From Lingula anatina (lineage: Eukaryota; Brachiopoda; Lingulata; Lingulida; Lingulidae), in assembly GCF_001039355.2 (NCBI RefSeq), contig NW_019775409.1:27950-91949 (forward strand): DNA of 64,000 bases, given 5' to 3'. Below the pieces are notes generated by a model. It worked only from the letters and a program-made list of their open reading frames with translations. It searched no databases and was not told the origin of the DNA. This document shows, one piece after another, positions 37,862 through 52,700 of this stretch. Both the position numbers and the translations under genes were made by a program. The number at the start of each line of letters is the position of its first letter. Position 1 is the first letter of the stretch.

Positions 37862-40800
37862 TTAAGCCTCAGTCTCTTTTCCATCATTGGAGTAATCATG
37901 GTGGACCTTTTCTCGATAATCTATCTCGTCGGCGTCCCGCTCGACGAAGAGCAAGATGGCGGCGGTGAGGATGACTAGCACAGATGCCCAGGCCAGTCCG
38001 TAAGCCCAGGCGAACTCCCACTCCTTGCCGCCATCTTCCAGCTTGAACACCATGTTCTGCCAAAACATGATGGGGTAGACGATGAGTCCAATTACCAGGA
38101 AAATTGCTGAAACGAAAGTAAAGTGTCTGAGTTGAAGCTGAATAAAGTCGGTGCAATTAAAACCATACCGAACACAGAGTGAAAAATCACGTACATTTGA
38201 TAAAAAATCAAGAGCAACATTTTGGCAATCAAACAAACGCATCTGAGGGTATACTCACACAAAAAGTTCGAATGTAACACACAAAAAGGAAATGGCATCG
38301 TTAATATTCATTCAAGACGCTTGTTACATTTAGATGAGATTCCGATGCGTCTTTGACCGTTTTGCATTCACAACACCGAAAGTAGGCCGAAACGTGTATG
38401 GAATATGTCTTACAATTCTAGGTTCCATCAAATAATGACCAAACTATCTAGTCTTTTCGGTGGATAAATTTCATGTTAATGTTGACTGCATTTTCATGTG
38501 AAGGGGGGGGGGGGAGAGGGAGTCAAAGGAAAGAAAAATATTCACTCTCTCTGTCAGAATGCCTCAACGCAACGAGTTTTTGGGAAACAAAAGAGGAACT
38601 GGTAGCCTACTCCTATATTAATCTCCTCACCCTTTGTCTGAAGTGCCAGTCACCTCTATGGCAAAGAACACAGGGTTACCTACCCGCCAAGCCAAACCCG
38701 ACCATGGCCACCATGTAGAAAGTGTACTTTCTGTCCGGCTCCTTGTTACAGAGTGCCAGCCCAGTAACCACCGTGGAGGCTGCTGTGATGAGCAGGGAGA
38801 TGATACACATGGCCGCCACCGCCTGGGTCCATACTGAAAAGTAAAGACATTCAAAATATCAACAGGACCGTAGGCAGGGGAGTTCGGGGGGGGGGGGGGG
38901 TTTGAGAAGATACCCCTTCCCCCTTTTTGCTTGGAAAAGGTCCCATTTGGGTAAAATTTCATCTAGTTACACGAAGGTTTCGTGCTAAAAGGGCTTCTTT
39001 TTCAGAAAAAGAACCCACTTTCCTTTTGAAATTGCTGGCTACGGGCCTGGTCAGTTTGGTTGAAAAAATAAAGGTGGCTTAATTACTGTACGAGATTAAG
39101 TTTCCTCTATTGCAAGGTCCGATTACCTTTTGGTTGTACTAGCAAGCACCGTCCTAGATTTTGACTCGCTTCTACACACAAGTAGGAATTCATTGCCTGA
39201 TCTATCCCCCCCCCCAATAAAAAAAGGAACCGTATGGTTAAAGAAAGCCATGGTATCCACATCTTACCTTGTCCGGAGAGGGCAAAGCAGGTCTCCACCT
39301 GGTCGTCGTGTATCAGACTGTGGTTTGGGGGCATCTTGCAGGCGACAAACAGCCCCTCCCTGTAGATAGACGTCTGCAGCCAGTGGGTCGGGATGATTGC
39401 AATCAAGAGGAGGAGGGACGCCAGGCAGCCGAAAATCAGAGCCAAAACCTGGAAAAAATTTTAAGTGAAATAAAGTTACGGTTCACCTGTAGGAGGGGGT
39501 TTTTCACTAGACTGACTCGATTTTAGTGTTTTCTGTATTTGTCATTTACCTTTAGGAGAGGTCAACTGACTCGATTTTATTGGTTTCGACTATCCTTTTA
39601 TCCACGTGAGATAAAGTATAGAGGGTTAATAATAACATACATTAATGCAAGTGAACCAGAAACGAAATGACAAAAATATGTGCTTTGCAATTCCTAGGAA
39701 AAATAACATAAAATGGGTGGATTTACATATAATATCGAAAATCAGCGATGGAAGTGAGAGGTAACCAAGATTTAGCCCTTAAACAATGAACAAAGAACCT
39801 GTGGGAGCAAGAAGAAAAGAAAAAAAAACGTCAGAATTAAGAATATTTTCATGTAGGTGTCTTAGTGGTGATTATTCAATTACGGTGATTTACCAGGAAC
39901 TGCAAACACCAAGATTTCAAGAAAATTAGCGCCTGCTTTCAGGGCAAATTAAATTACCTTGGTAATATGAACTTATCCACAAAAAGTAACGCCGAGAAAA
40001 GTCACTGAGGGACACGTATATGGACGTTACTTGATTACAGCTCTTGGTGTGCTACACGTGTGAAAACATGGCAGAAATTCTTAAAGAGGCAGGTTATGGA
40101 TTCAGGGACAAATATACATTGTATCAATAACTTTTAATCTTCAGCTCTTTTTCAAGGACTTAAGTGCTATATACCATCCCAATTACATCAATACCAATTT
40201 AGTTAGTAAAATGTTCGAGCATGTGTTCTTGAGACCATTTTGTCTTTCGCCAAATTTAAGGGTATAGCGATTTATTATTTCCTCAAGTCAAGTTCCTCTT
40301 CCTCGTAGCTACTTCGTAATCTTTATTCTGAAAAGTTACCCCCTCCCCCATTTAAGTTTTTTTCCTACGCAAACCTGTTATTCCAATAAGTAAAAGTGCT
40401 ACTCAGTGTTTTCTGAAGAAGCGAGGATATCAATACACACGACACGACAGGATACATGTAACTCTCTTCTAGCAACATTGGCAAACAATAAACCACAATT
40501 CAAAGTATTCCTTTCTATCCGCATTTCCTTTATTTCTCTTTTGTAAAGCAACGCCACACGCAAGCTTTATAGCACTCAGCCGGCTTGTTATCAGCAAATC
40601 CAAAGAGTTTTTTGTGGACCCTCGGATGACCCAATTTGAGAACTGGATATGTATAGATATGTTTGTAACCACAGCCATCCTCAACCCTACATCTGCTAAC
40701 TTTATTTGTAAATTAAAAAAAAAAAACGGACAGAATTTTGTCCTTTTTTTATTTTTTTTTTAGAATTTAATGTCGCAATTCCTGTTCTCTTGCGTGACTA

Positions 40801-41440
40801 CTTTTCTTTTACCAATATTGAATTGTAAGGGCAAATTCACGTTCAGAAGCTTTTATCTAATAGCTGTGTGTTATTTACTAGGGAGCGGTTTGATCTGAAG
40901 CAATAAAAACTATTGAGATGGCTTCCGCCCAAACCATACACAGAACAACCTTTCTAAATAATTTGATTGCGGCTCTTTATTTTCTCACAAGCGGGAGGGC
41001 TGAGATTGTTTTTCTCGCCGTTGAGTACCTTGCTTGAGTATTATTCAATAGCAGAGGTATTAAATAAAGAGGAAATGTCAAGAATCACGTATACATAATT
41101 GAGAACATACGTGACTTGATTTTCTGCTGCATTTACAAACAAAGGCACTGGTACACGTAGGAAACAAGTACGAGCACACGAAAACACGCAAACGATACCA
41201 CACACGCGTAAGTCAATACACACATGCAGTCANNNNNNNNNNNNNNNNNNNNNNNNNNNNNNNNNNNNNNNNNNNNNNNNNNNNNNNNNNNNNNNNNNNN
41301 NNNNNNNNNNNNNNNNNNNNNNNNNNNNNAAAAAAAAAAAAAAAAGAAAAGAAAGATATTTCCATACTCCATTCAAGACACGTGTTTTATAAAACAGGTA
41401 ACGTCTATTTCTTTATAAAAACGGCCAACGCCTTAGAGAG

Positions 41441-41492
<52 letters not shown>

Positions 41493-42469
41493 ACTATGAA
41501 TAATGGTACGTAATATCACGTGGTTTTGCAGACTCCCATGGGTATTTTCATGCGCAGTAAACTTTTCAAGCTGTACTCTTTGGCCTTAAACCCCATTCCG
41601 AATTAAACTTCTCTACACACACGTGTGTTGAAAGAAAATAAAAATGCGCACCATGTGGATTAGCTATGTGGTCGGCGAGAAGTCAGTCAACTGATACATA
41701 ACATTTGATTTCACGTGAATTACAGGTTTGCATTAAGCCCTCGTTACGGACAGGTGTTATCGCACCAATCTAGAGCTTACATTTGCTCCAGCACATTGAA
41801 CTGAATATGAAGTGACCAGAGCGAATTTAGATATCACTTTAACACTGTTTACTTATGCACAATGTGTGCTCCACCTAGTTTTATAATTTTTTTCAATCTA
41901 AAATGTTTTCCAGATTTTTAAGCCTACATATTTTATTATACGAAGTAATGCTTTATGATAATCGCTTTAAATTGATACTATGAATTCGTCCAAAACGTGT
42001 TTCTGAGCGCGTTTGTGTTAGTGACAGAGAGAGAAAGAGAAACAGAGAGAGTGTATGTGAGAGAGAGAGTTAATGTACACGTAGCTTTCATATTTTGCTT
42101 AGTGAGCTATTTTTTGGATTCTCTGTTTTTTCAGTGATTGATAGTTTTCAGAGGTCGACGCATCCGCGTGTTATCTTTCACCTGTATATTTAGCTGGAAG
42201 AGCAACCGACCCTGAACGAATAACTGAACGATAAGCTGTCGCTTTCCTATCCGACGTACATGTAGGAAAAAAGCGCTTTTTGCACTTATAGGAAAAGGCC
42301 TATGCATTTCTGAACAAAATATAATTCTCTTCAATGATTATCAACCTTTTATTTTCCATACAAACAATGTAGCAAACGGCACTCATTCACTAACAACGGA
42401 TTAAATCCATACCTACCCTTAGTATCATGCAAGTGTGTGTGTGTGTGTGTGTGTGCGTGTGTGTGTGTG

Positions 42470-42501
<32 letters not shown>

Positions 42502-45500
42502 CGTGCGTGCTCGTGTGTAGTGGACAGCTTTTATTATTTTAATCATTAAATTTATTGGCTCCATGTATAATTTCTGGTAAAGAAAAATGATATTAGTTTG
42601 TGCACAGCCAACAGCAACAAGTTAAGGATGGGAACCGTGAAAAAAGGGCAAAGTAGCAACAACTGAAAATTTTCTCCTCTCCTCCGTTTTTCTTTCTCTC
42701 ACTTTTCATTTTTTTTTTTGCCAATTTAGGACAAGCTTTTCCAATCCTGCACTCGACCTCTGCCCGCTAAAAAGATCAAACCCTGCACTCGCCAGTAATA
42801 TCGCTACTTATGTTGAACCTTCAATCGTTGTTCACAGGTCCTAACCCTTCCTAATATCAGCACGTTTCATATGTGACCTTACCCTCGCTACAACATGTGT
42901 TACCAGAGGTAGCAGGTGTTCAGGGCTCATATGAACATCAAAATAATTCACGCCAGCACAAAGGTGTTGGATTGAACGTGGCAATGCACGCCGAGTTTCG
43001 CTGCCAAGGAGGCGGTGCAGTGTAGCGGTGGCTTTGAAACACCTTGTAATTTAACAGTGCTCATTTCGTACAATGTACCGGTTACTTACCAACTATAGAC
43101 TTGAATTTACCTAGAGATAAAAACCGTAATTGTTAAGACATGGTGTGCACTGTTCAGTGTTTGAAATGTATTGGAAGTTAAAAGTTAATACGAAACGTAA
43201 AAATATTTCATAGGAAATCATATTGGAACTGTAGTTTTCGGTAGACAGGTATTTTATAGAACTATAACGTACGGGTCGCTGCCAAGTTGGGAAGGCAATT
43301 ACCCAGTTGGTAGTCTTGCTGATCATTAGCAGATCTCAAACATGTCAAAATATCTCGTAAATTGTTGCGGTGAGATGATGTTCCACGTGCGAAAAGAGAA
43401 TCATTTCTCTTTTTTTATGTAAGTCCGTTCTCAGGGTTAGAACGACAGCCAGATCAACAACCAGTTCATAGAACCGATGCAAGCACAACCTCCGGTCTCT
43501 CTCTCTCTCTCTCTCAGTGTTAAGGCTTTCAAGGTTTTATACAAAGAGAGATGGGGGAAGGGCAACAAAATTCACGTTAAATCATCTGGTCCAAAATAGT
43601 TTCAAAATTCTTTACCACACAGCGAGGAACTCAAACATTCGTGAGGAAGGTATCATCTTTGAAGACCGTAAACGTGATTTCGTTGGTCTAAAGAATGAAG
43701 GTGGAGCATGCTACTCTGACAGTCTTATTCTTTACTAAGTTATCCAAGCTGTCAAAACAGTTGTTGCCAGGATTACTAGGGAGGGTGATCAGCGTCCTTA
43801 TCGGGCGCTTTGCCAGTCACATGGATGCAGTGCACTTGTTATAAATACATGCACTTGCCAAGGTGTTCGCAAAGTCATTGCCTATATATCGACAGAATGG
43901 TGGTAATATTTTTATGATAATAAATAACCGTTGATATTATTTCTACCATACTGTTTACAAACTTCTACAAACTATTAACAATTATACATGTATTTTGCAA
44001 TAGGGACATGTTCTTATCTTTTTCATCATAAGTGGTCCAGCTAAAGTATGATGCCAAAATAGCCGAGATGAAATCCGTGCGGTACCTATGACCAAACCTA
44101 AGCCCAAAGAACTCCATTTAGTCCAGTTGTTCAGAGAGTTGGAGAGATCCTACAGAGCAGACTGCCAAGGTATCCTATTGGCCAATACATACAACTGACC
44201 GCTTCCTGTCAAGGTACCCTACTGGTCAATACATACCAGTGGCGGATTTAGAGGGAAGGGGGGGGGGGGTCAGGGGGGTTCTGACCCCCCTCCTTCAGTT
44301 TCTGAAAGATATATCACACCAATGGTCCCGTTTTGAAATTAGAATTTTGACTAACTGAATCAGTACCAAAACAGTACCAAACAGTACCAAACAGTACCAA
44401 AGATCATCGTTTGCCCCCCAAAACACCAAAAAAATTTTCGGGGCTCTTCTATCTATCTATCTATCTGTCCCATAGTCTGCGACCGTAGGGGCACAACAGA
44501 CGAACTGGCAACCAGTGCTCTCCATCCCTCTCGATCCTCCGTCCTGGGGCTGTTCAGCAGGCCCCAAACCCCACGCCAAGGGAGCGATGGTCGGCTTGGC
44601 ATCCGAGGTTTGGCGTTCTGGACCCCCTTCAAATAATCCTGGATCCGCCCCTGTATACAACTGACCGCTTCCTGCCAAGGTTCCCCACTGGTCAATATAT
44701 ACAACTGACCGCTTCCTGCCAACGTACCATACAAACAAGAAAACAAGACCAAGTCAACCTGGGTCGTCTTTCAGCACAAGTATTATACCTCAATCACATA
44801 AAGAATTCGGTATTGCATAAAAGCATACACGGGTGGCGGAAACACGCTGATCTGGCAGTTATAAGCATTACCTATTTGATATATTCTGTATCAGAACATC
44901 TATCTTTCCCCTTCAAAATTAAAAAAGATCACAAAGAGCGCAGGCCTCCGCCAAGGTAGCTCAATTCTCGTGATATCTAAACAACTAATTACTTAATTAA
45001 TTAATGGATAACTAACAAAACGTTTTCGTTTTTTACTTTGGCCACCCAAAGTTTCTGAAAATTTAATCAAAATACGTCCATAACTTTTTTGTATAATGCT
45101 GCTAACAGACAGACATACAGATAAAACCAATAGTTATCTCCTTTGCGGAGGTTAATATCCCTATAGGCCATTCACTGAATTATTCCAAAATCACGTCTAA
45201 AATTCAAGCACAGAGATCCTTTCAGTTATACAATATAACAATTACGTTTCCAAGAAAACAGGCAAACACACTTCCTGGAATAACACGGTATCTCCTTGCT
45301 CGATCTCAAAACATATCGTTGCCAATCTATCGCCACCTGTGCCAGGCAGCCTTTCCCAATTTTACTGTTATTATGCTGACCAGAAATAATCCACGGCGAG
45401 CGCAGATCGTATACCTGTAACAGCTGTACAAATGAGATATGTATTCATTGCGCATCTCGAGGCTCGTCTTACCCTAGCTACACCAGAGTAGACCGTTAAT

Positions 45501-46456
45501 TTCGATTTACATGTGATCTCTGTGTTATTTTTCCTTTGATGCGTGGATGTTTTTACTGCAGATTGCAAATACGTGTTAACGATTCCAGGTTGTTGCTGGT
45601 GAAAGACGAATATCTGAGATCGATGAGGTGGAGGTGAGGGGTGGTTGGGAGGGGGGGGGGGGTCAGCAACACTTTATCATATCAATTTTTGTTCTGATTC
45701 ACTGTGCAAGGCATATAGTAAACTTCCCGATGAAATATCAAACACGAGCGCGCGCAAACGCACACATAGACACACACGTACGCACACACACACGTGTGCA
45801 ATTATTTCCCTCCGCTTTTACGTCTTAGCATACGCCCACAATAGTCAATGTAAATGAAAGTCAATGAGTCTAAATGTAACACTCCCCCCCCCGTATACTC
45901 CAACCCTGAAAAATATATTAATATAGAATTACTATTCTCGAAGGATGCTTGTTGCTCGTCACTGAAACATAAAAACCGGAAAAAATATCTAAGTTTTGTC
46001 AATTTTCCAAATGCACGTAACGAACCATGAGAAAACCTTTTGACGTAAGCATTTCGAGGGTTTGATTCATCTTTCCAGCGACTACTCCCGCTGGTTAACT
46101 TGAGGAGTACCCTTCTTATTTCTGCATTATACAATGTACGTGTTTCTCTTCGCTGTAGACCACCATTCATCAAAGTCAAGATTCACTGTTGTAAGAGATG
46201 GAACGAGAGAAGTTATTGGATTATACGGGTTATATCTATAATCGTAACGCGAAATTGCCTCCAAATGGCATCACTTTTACGGTAATATACGTTTTATTGC
46301 TGATTGATTAAGATCATCAGATTCAGCATTTCTGTGCGGCCACCGGCATTAGGCGCTGCTTTTTACATGCAGTTGCCTAGAATTGCACTTAACTTATCAT
46401 ATGCCGTTTCAATACAGAGAGATAGTCCATCTCTCTCTCTTTCTGTGTGTGCGTGC

Positions 46457-46524
<68 letters not shown>

Positions 46525-46875
46525 CACCATAATGAAAATCATTCACTATGTTTTCAAAATTTTCTGTCCCATTCTATATACTCTTCTAAAATATGTGTGA
46601 AGCGGTACTTTCTGCCTGCTGGGTAGGTGTTCGTAATCTCCATACTACCAGAGCCTTGTTTGTTTTTTTTTGGTTAACACGTATCTGTTATCTAAATAAC
46701 GGTGGCTAATAAGATCACTCTCTGCCGTCCCCGCTCACCTGTGTGCAGCATGTATAGACAGACGCACGGTGGATGGTATGATATGGAGATTCAGGTCAGC
46801 GTGTACAACATGAACAGTGTACTTAAAATATGTGATTTTAAGTAATGCTATTCATAGCTCTCTTTTTCCCTCTCC

Positions 46876-46941
<66 letters not shown>

Positions 46942-49665
46942 TACACACACGCATACTAAAATCATTTACAGGTTTATTTTTGAAAGGGTTTTAGTATTTC
47001 TCCTTGGAAAGATATAGGGGAAATATTCACCCTCAGGAATCATCAAACTGTATCTATATCGTAGTTGAATGCAACGGTCAACGTTGTCGCTGACCCCTCG
47101 CCCCGAGCTAAAAGGACAAACACGACAGGCGACTTAAAGTCTCATATTTCATATGTCGCCTGTGCGTCTCTGAAGTTATCCGAGTACAGGTAAGAAGTAC
47201 GCCAGCACATAATTCACTGTCACGAGTTCACGGTGTCCCCACATCACAAAGTACGTCTCTGAGACGACAACAGGTATGACATTCCCACTGTTACCTGAGC
47301 TATAAAGGAGCCTTATTTAAGGTTAACTGCATCTGTTAAGTGCTTGGGTTATACAAGTATATCTTTATTCATTGAACACCACACTTAAAGGTATCGAATC
47401 CAGTTGACGACTTAATCAAACCCTTTACATACATCTGTCACTAATGAGATATCTCTTAAGTTTACCTCTACAGTAAAGTCACGAGTGGGGTTATGAAGAA
47501 CTGATGAATACAAGAGGACGTAGAGGAAGAGGAAGATTATGATGAAAAAGAAGTCACTTTAGAAATATTATTCAAAGCCAATTTTTTTAATTTATTTCAA
47601 ACACAAAATCAATACAGGATGTTTGCTACTCAGTACTCCACACACCTTTCACACAATGAGAAAAAATACGTGCAAATAATGATATGAAATATATGTAGAT
47701 TTACATTGAAGTAATAAGACAGATTCTTAGTGGGTTATGGTGATTTCACAGGAATCATTGGATATGAGGTTCAGCATTTTTCCAACTTAAGTAGTTAAGA
47801 ATAGCATGAATAACATCGCCCCTTCCAGTCATGTAAATGCTTTTTCCACACTTCCCCACTTCTTTTTTAAATCGACTGCCTCTTTCAAAGTAATTTCCTC
47901 ACACTAATAAAAATGCACTGAATATTCGACGCCACGTATATCGCTCAGGCAAAATATATTATATAACTCTGGCACTTGTCGTCGGGTTGAGGATGAACGC
48001 GGACGGACTTGTAACTATTACATTACACTTGTCATTACATATCACCGTTTCCCAAGAGTTAAACTTTTGTGCAGATTGAACAGACACTGTTACAACAACA
48101 AATTTTGCACATATATGCGTGTACACCCTGTAGTTATCTGCTTTTTTTCCCTCTCTTATTACAATCTCTTATTTCGTGAAATCAATATGTGTTATGTAAG
48201 CAATACTGACAAAGATTGCTTAAGTATTGCAATATTGTAATAGTTCAAATGGATTATTGTCTGTAGTATCATGGAACGGGCGTTATGTTTGTAATTGTCA
48301 TTCATATCAAGGTTCAATTAGATATTAAATACGTAAATAAAAAAAAAATGTTGACAGAACAGGAGCATCACTTTTGCAGATAATCAGATAATTTATCTTC
48401 TAAATTGACAGTGACACAAAGGCTCTATTCCCATAGATTTTAGATCGATCTATCCCCGCGGGGAGTCTCACTAGATTACTTTCAGATAATCCGACTTAAA
48501 TGTCCGTCCCGCCTACTACAAGCTGTAAGGAGGTAATTAACTTTCGTGTCCGCCCGGCTGACAGCTATTTAGCGTGAACCCCCAGGGAGTAAGGTCGATC
48601 TAAAGTAGGTCGATCTAATCTCTGGAAATGGGGTGAAAGAAATGAATTAATTTGCAACCTGGCATGATGCCACACACAAGGTCGGTCAGGTACCTTGACT
48701 GGAGACAAAATAATAATAATAATAATAATAATCTTCGATGTTTTGCCAACAAATAATTGTTGGTAATAAGAAGTATCACACAGGATCTTTGTGTTTGCAA
48801 TGGACAACATGGACAACGCCCCCCCCCCCCTCTCTCTCTCTCTCTCTCTATGAGGGGAGTGTGGTTCTGTTTCACCCAAGAGAAACTAACAGAACGGAAA
48901 ATAGCGTAGTTCCAATAAAATCACATTAGATGACACAATGTTCTTTGTCAAATAAGAACAGTTCTAATATTCTCAATTGTTAAACACTGGAATCAGACTC
49001 CTTGGCTTCAACGTTCTCCTTATGGGACATTTCGTTAACGAAGACATTTGCGTTGATCTTCTTTGTTCAATCTGTTACAGCTTTGGAATTTCGATTCATT
49101 TCCAGGATGGTTAAGTTGATAGAGGTCAACATCTTAAGGTCAAAATTGTCATCAAAAGGTCACATCTATCACTGGAACTGACGGAGGGTGGGTGGGGGTG
49201 GGTATTTAGCGGGGTAAAAAGAGGAATGGTACCAAGTTTGACTCCTATACTACCTGTAGTCACTATTGTACCCTTTGGCCTGTTTATTTATCTGTCTCTC
49301 AAACATGTTTATCTGTAAATTCGTATCCACTTATTTATTCATTCATTCATCTGTTTATTTATTTAATAAAACTGAGGCCCTTCTTCTTTCCCCATCTCTC
49401 TCCCGGCCACTACGGTACCATNCGTGCGGGTATTGTCTGTAGTATCATGGAACGGGCGTTATGTTTGTAATTGTCATTCATATCAAGGTTCAATTAGATA
49501 TTAAATACGTAAAAAAAAAAAAATGTTGACAGAACAGGAGCATCACTTTTGCAGATAATCAGATAATTTATCTTCTAAATTGACAGTAACACAAAGAAAT
49601 GAACTAATTTGCAACCTGGCATGATGTCACACACAAGGTCGGTCAGGTACCTTGACTGGGGACAA

Positions 49666-49713
<48 letters not shown>

Positions 49714-52700
49714 CTTCGATGTTTTGCCAACAAATAATTGTTGGTAATAAGAAGTATCACACAGGATCTTTGTGTTTGCAATGGACAACATGGACAACGC
49801 CCCCCCTCTCTCTCTCTCTCTCTCACTCTCTCTCTCTCTCTCTCTGAGGGGAGTGTGGTTCTGTTTCACCCAAGAGTAACTTACAGAACGGAAAACAACG
49901 AAGTTCCAATTAAATCACCTTAGATGACACAATGTTCTTTGTCAAATAAGAACAGTTCTAATATTATTCATTGTCAAACTTTGGCACGGCATCAGACTCC
50001 TTGGCTTCAACGTTCACCTTATGGGACATTTCGTTAACGAAGACATTTGCGATGATCTTCTTTGTTCAATCTGTTACAGCTATGGAATTTCGATTCATTT
50101 CCAGGATGGTTAAGTTGATAGAGGTCAACAGCATAAGGTCAACATTGTCATCGAAAGGTCACATCTATCACTGGAACTGATGGAGGGTGGGGTGGGGTGG
50201 GGGTGGAGTGGGTATTTAGCGGAAAAAATAGGGACGGTAAAAAGTTTGACTCCTATGTTACCTGTAGTCACTACTGTACCCTTTGGCTTGTTTATTTATC
50301 TGTCTCTCATACATGTTTATCTGTAAATTCGCATCCACTTATTTATTTATTTATTTATTTAATAAAACTCCTTCCTTCGCCATTTCTCTCCCGGCCACTA
50401 CGGTACCATGATTCCACAGCCACAGATACAAGGGAGGGTAAATTGAGAAAGACAAATTTAATGTTATTAGATGGTATTCCGTTGAAACACTATGAAAAGT
50501 AAATCACAGGGGAAATCATCAACATCGCAGTGTTAAGAACTCACCAGATGTTAAAGAAATAAAGGGCGATCTCTCTGTTTTTTTTTTTTTTTTTGAAAAA
50601 AATGCTGCAATTTAGGGCATTTTTTCCCAGTAGGCCTACTCATCGTAATACCACTCTCCTGTAGACCCTGGTTAAAAAACCTGGAGACTGGCTTTGAGTA
50701 TGAACACAATCTAGACTCGGCCATTTTATCAAAGGAGGAGAGAGGAAAGCCCCCCCCCCCCCCGGCACCCCTCCATCCACCCGCTGGTAATCACTTAGTC
50801 GTCACTTCCCCTTTATCTTTCATATTGCAGGCGATATTTTATTAAATTCCGCCTTCATTGGTGAAACTTCCCACAACCAAGACTATGGGATCAAAGTAAT
50901 CAATCTTAACGTGGCCCCAATAGATGACCTCAGATTAATTGTTTTGCAGATAGGAAATGCCACATATTGTTTTATGAACGCCCGTCTAAACTGAAAAATC
51001 AGGCAATCGTAGCCTACGTCATATAGTTTTCAGGTCGAATTGGCTTAGTTCTGGTGTGATCTCGTCCATATAGGTTTTCCTCTTTTCTAATCGCCTTCAT
51101 TTATTTTGAGTCAGCGATACGCTGCAAGCAGCAAAGAACAACTACAAAGAGGAAATACGTGAAGACGAATAGGCTGTTATGTCTATTTATAAAATATACA
51201 GTGAATATGTATGCCCAACTATTTATCTCGACTTCCACAGGAATGTGGCTATTCAGGATTAAAAAGGGAAGCAATGGATGGAGTCTGTAAGACGGTCTGG
51301 CTTGATATATAAACGTATCTAGATCCCAGGGTGGTTCTTACAGNAAAAGGGGAAGCAATGGATGGAGTCTGTAAGACGGTCTGGCTTGATATATAAACGT
51401 ATCTAGATCCCAGGGTGGTTCTTACAGGTTCGATTAAAGGAAGGACTTATCCGTGCTGAGCTGTCATATTAAGACTTTTCTTCTTCTCCCTGCGGAATTA
51501 AAAAAAATGTGTCAAGCCCCCCCCCTCTCTCTCTCTCTCTGTGTGTGTGTGTGTATGCGTGTGAGTGGAATTTCCAATTCAATGAGCCGAAAGTCGTGCA
51601 ATCGCATTTCCCGCCGACGCCAACCCGTATCCCATGGTCCGCTGCCTCGTGAAACGTGAAATAGCGAGACTAGACCCAAGACAGCGTTGCCTACCAGACT
51701 AATGCACGTTTATTATGTCGGATATTTCAAACTGAAATCAGCATCCTTCTTTAAAGACTCTACATTTCCAATGTAGGTGTGTCTTGGAAAAGACTGGTGG
51801 TGATGTTTTTCTTTATGGTTGCTTTTTAGATAAAACACAAATTCTCCCCCCTCCCCCCCCCCCCCAACATGATCCAGTTTACCAGAGGTAGGCCTACCTG
51901 TACGTATGGCGCGTGTTTAAAAAGCACGCATGCCAACACGTTTTGTTATAAAACTATTCCTTTCGTGCCTTAAGTTACTCATATTACTTTGAAGAATAAG
52001 ATGTCGACTAAAGAAGAGTAGTGGTTTGTTATAACGTGCACAATTGAAAGGAAGTGCGACACGACAATAATAAGTGACTTGACGACTTTTTTCTTATATG
52101 TACTCTGAGACAGAAAAGATAATAATAATAATAATAATAATAATAACGATGATGATAATGAATAAAATAATGAAATAAGAATAAGAATGAAAGAATAAAA
52201 CACACAAAGAAAAAGACGTACACAAAAGAAGGATGTTTGTGGATATCAACACACTGCTAACAACCAATAATTGACAGGCTGTTATGTAAGTCCGACCACT
52301 AACCACTGCCTGTGGGAGGTGTCTTGGTGTGGTGCATTTTTCTAGGAATATCAACACCGCGACAGGATCGTCGTGCTGAGGAACTAGACCCAAGATACCA
52401 CGACTGTCCACCACTGGTTTAAATACGACGGTAATTGAATACACCGCAGGGTGAGCATTTCCAGAGATTGAGTATCTTTGAAAAAAAAAATGATATTATC
52501 AAAAACATGTCAGGGTGGAGAAAGAAGTGACTTAGAGATAATTGAGACGTTCAATACACGACGCAATATCCCAGACGAGAGGTTACTTATGTCAGTGATG
52601 AAAGCGATAAAATTCCGTCCTTGAATTGAGAAAAAAAAGTTACAAATAACAAAGTAATGAATCAGAGCTAAAATGTCTCAAGTCAAACCGCAAATCCCAG

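Larger units (their letters stand above)
44163..44729. repeat. 44-bp tandem repeat split by a transposon
   Basis: Units starting TG(C/T)CAAGGT and containing ACTGGTCAATA and ACAACTGACCGCTTCC at 44163, 44207, 44672 and (partial) 44716. The second unit is interrupted at 44236/44654 by the element 44237-44653. Confidence 0.85.
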
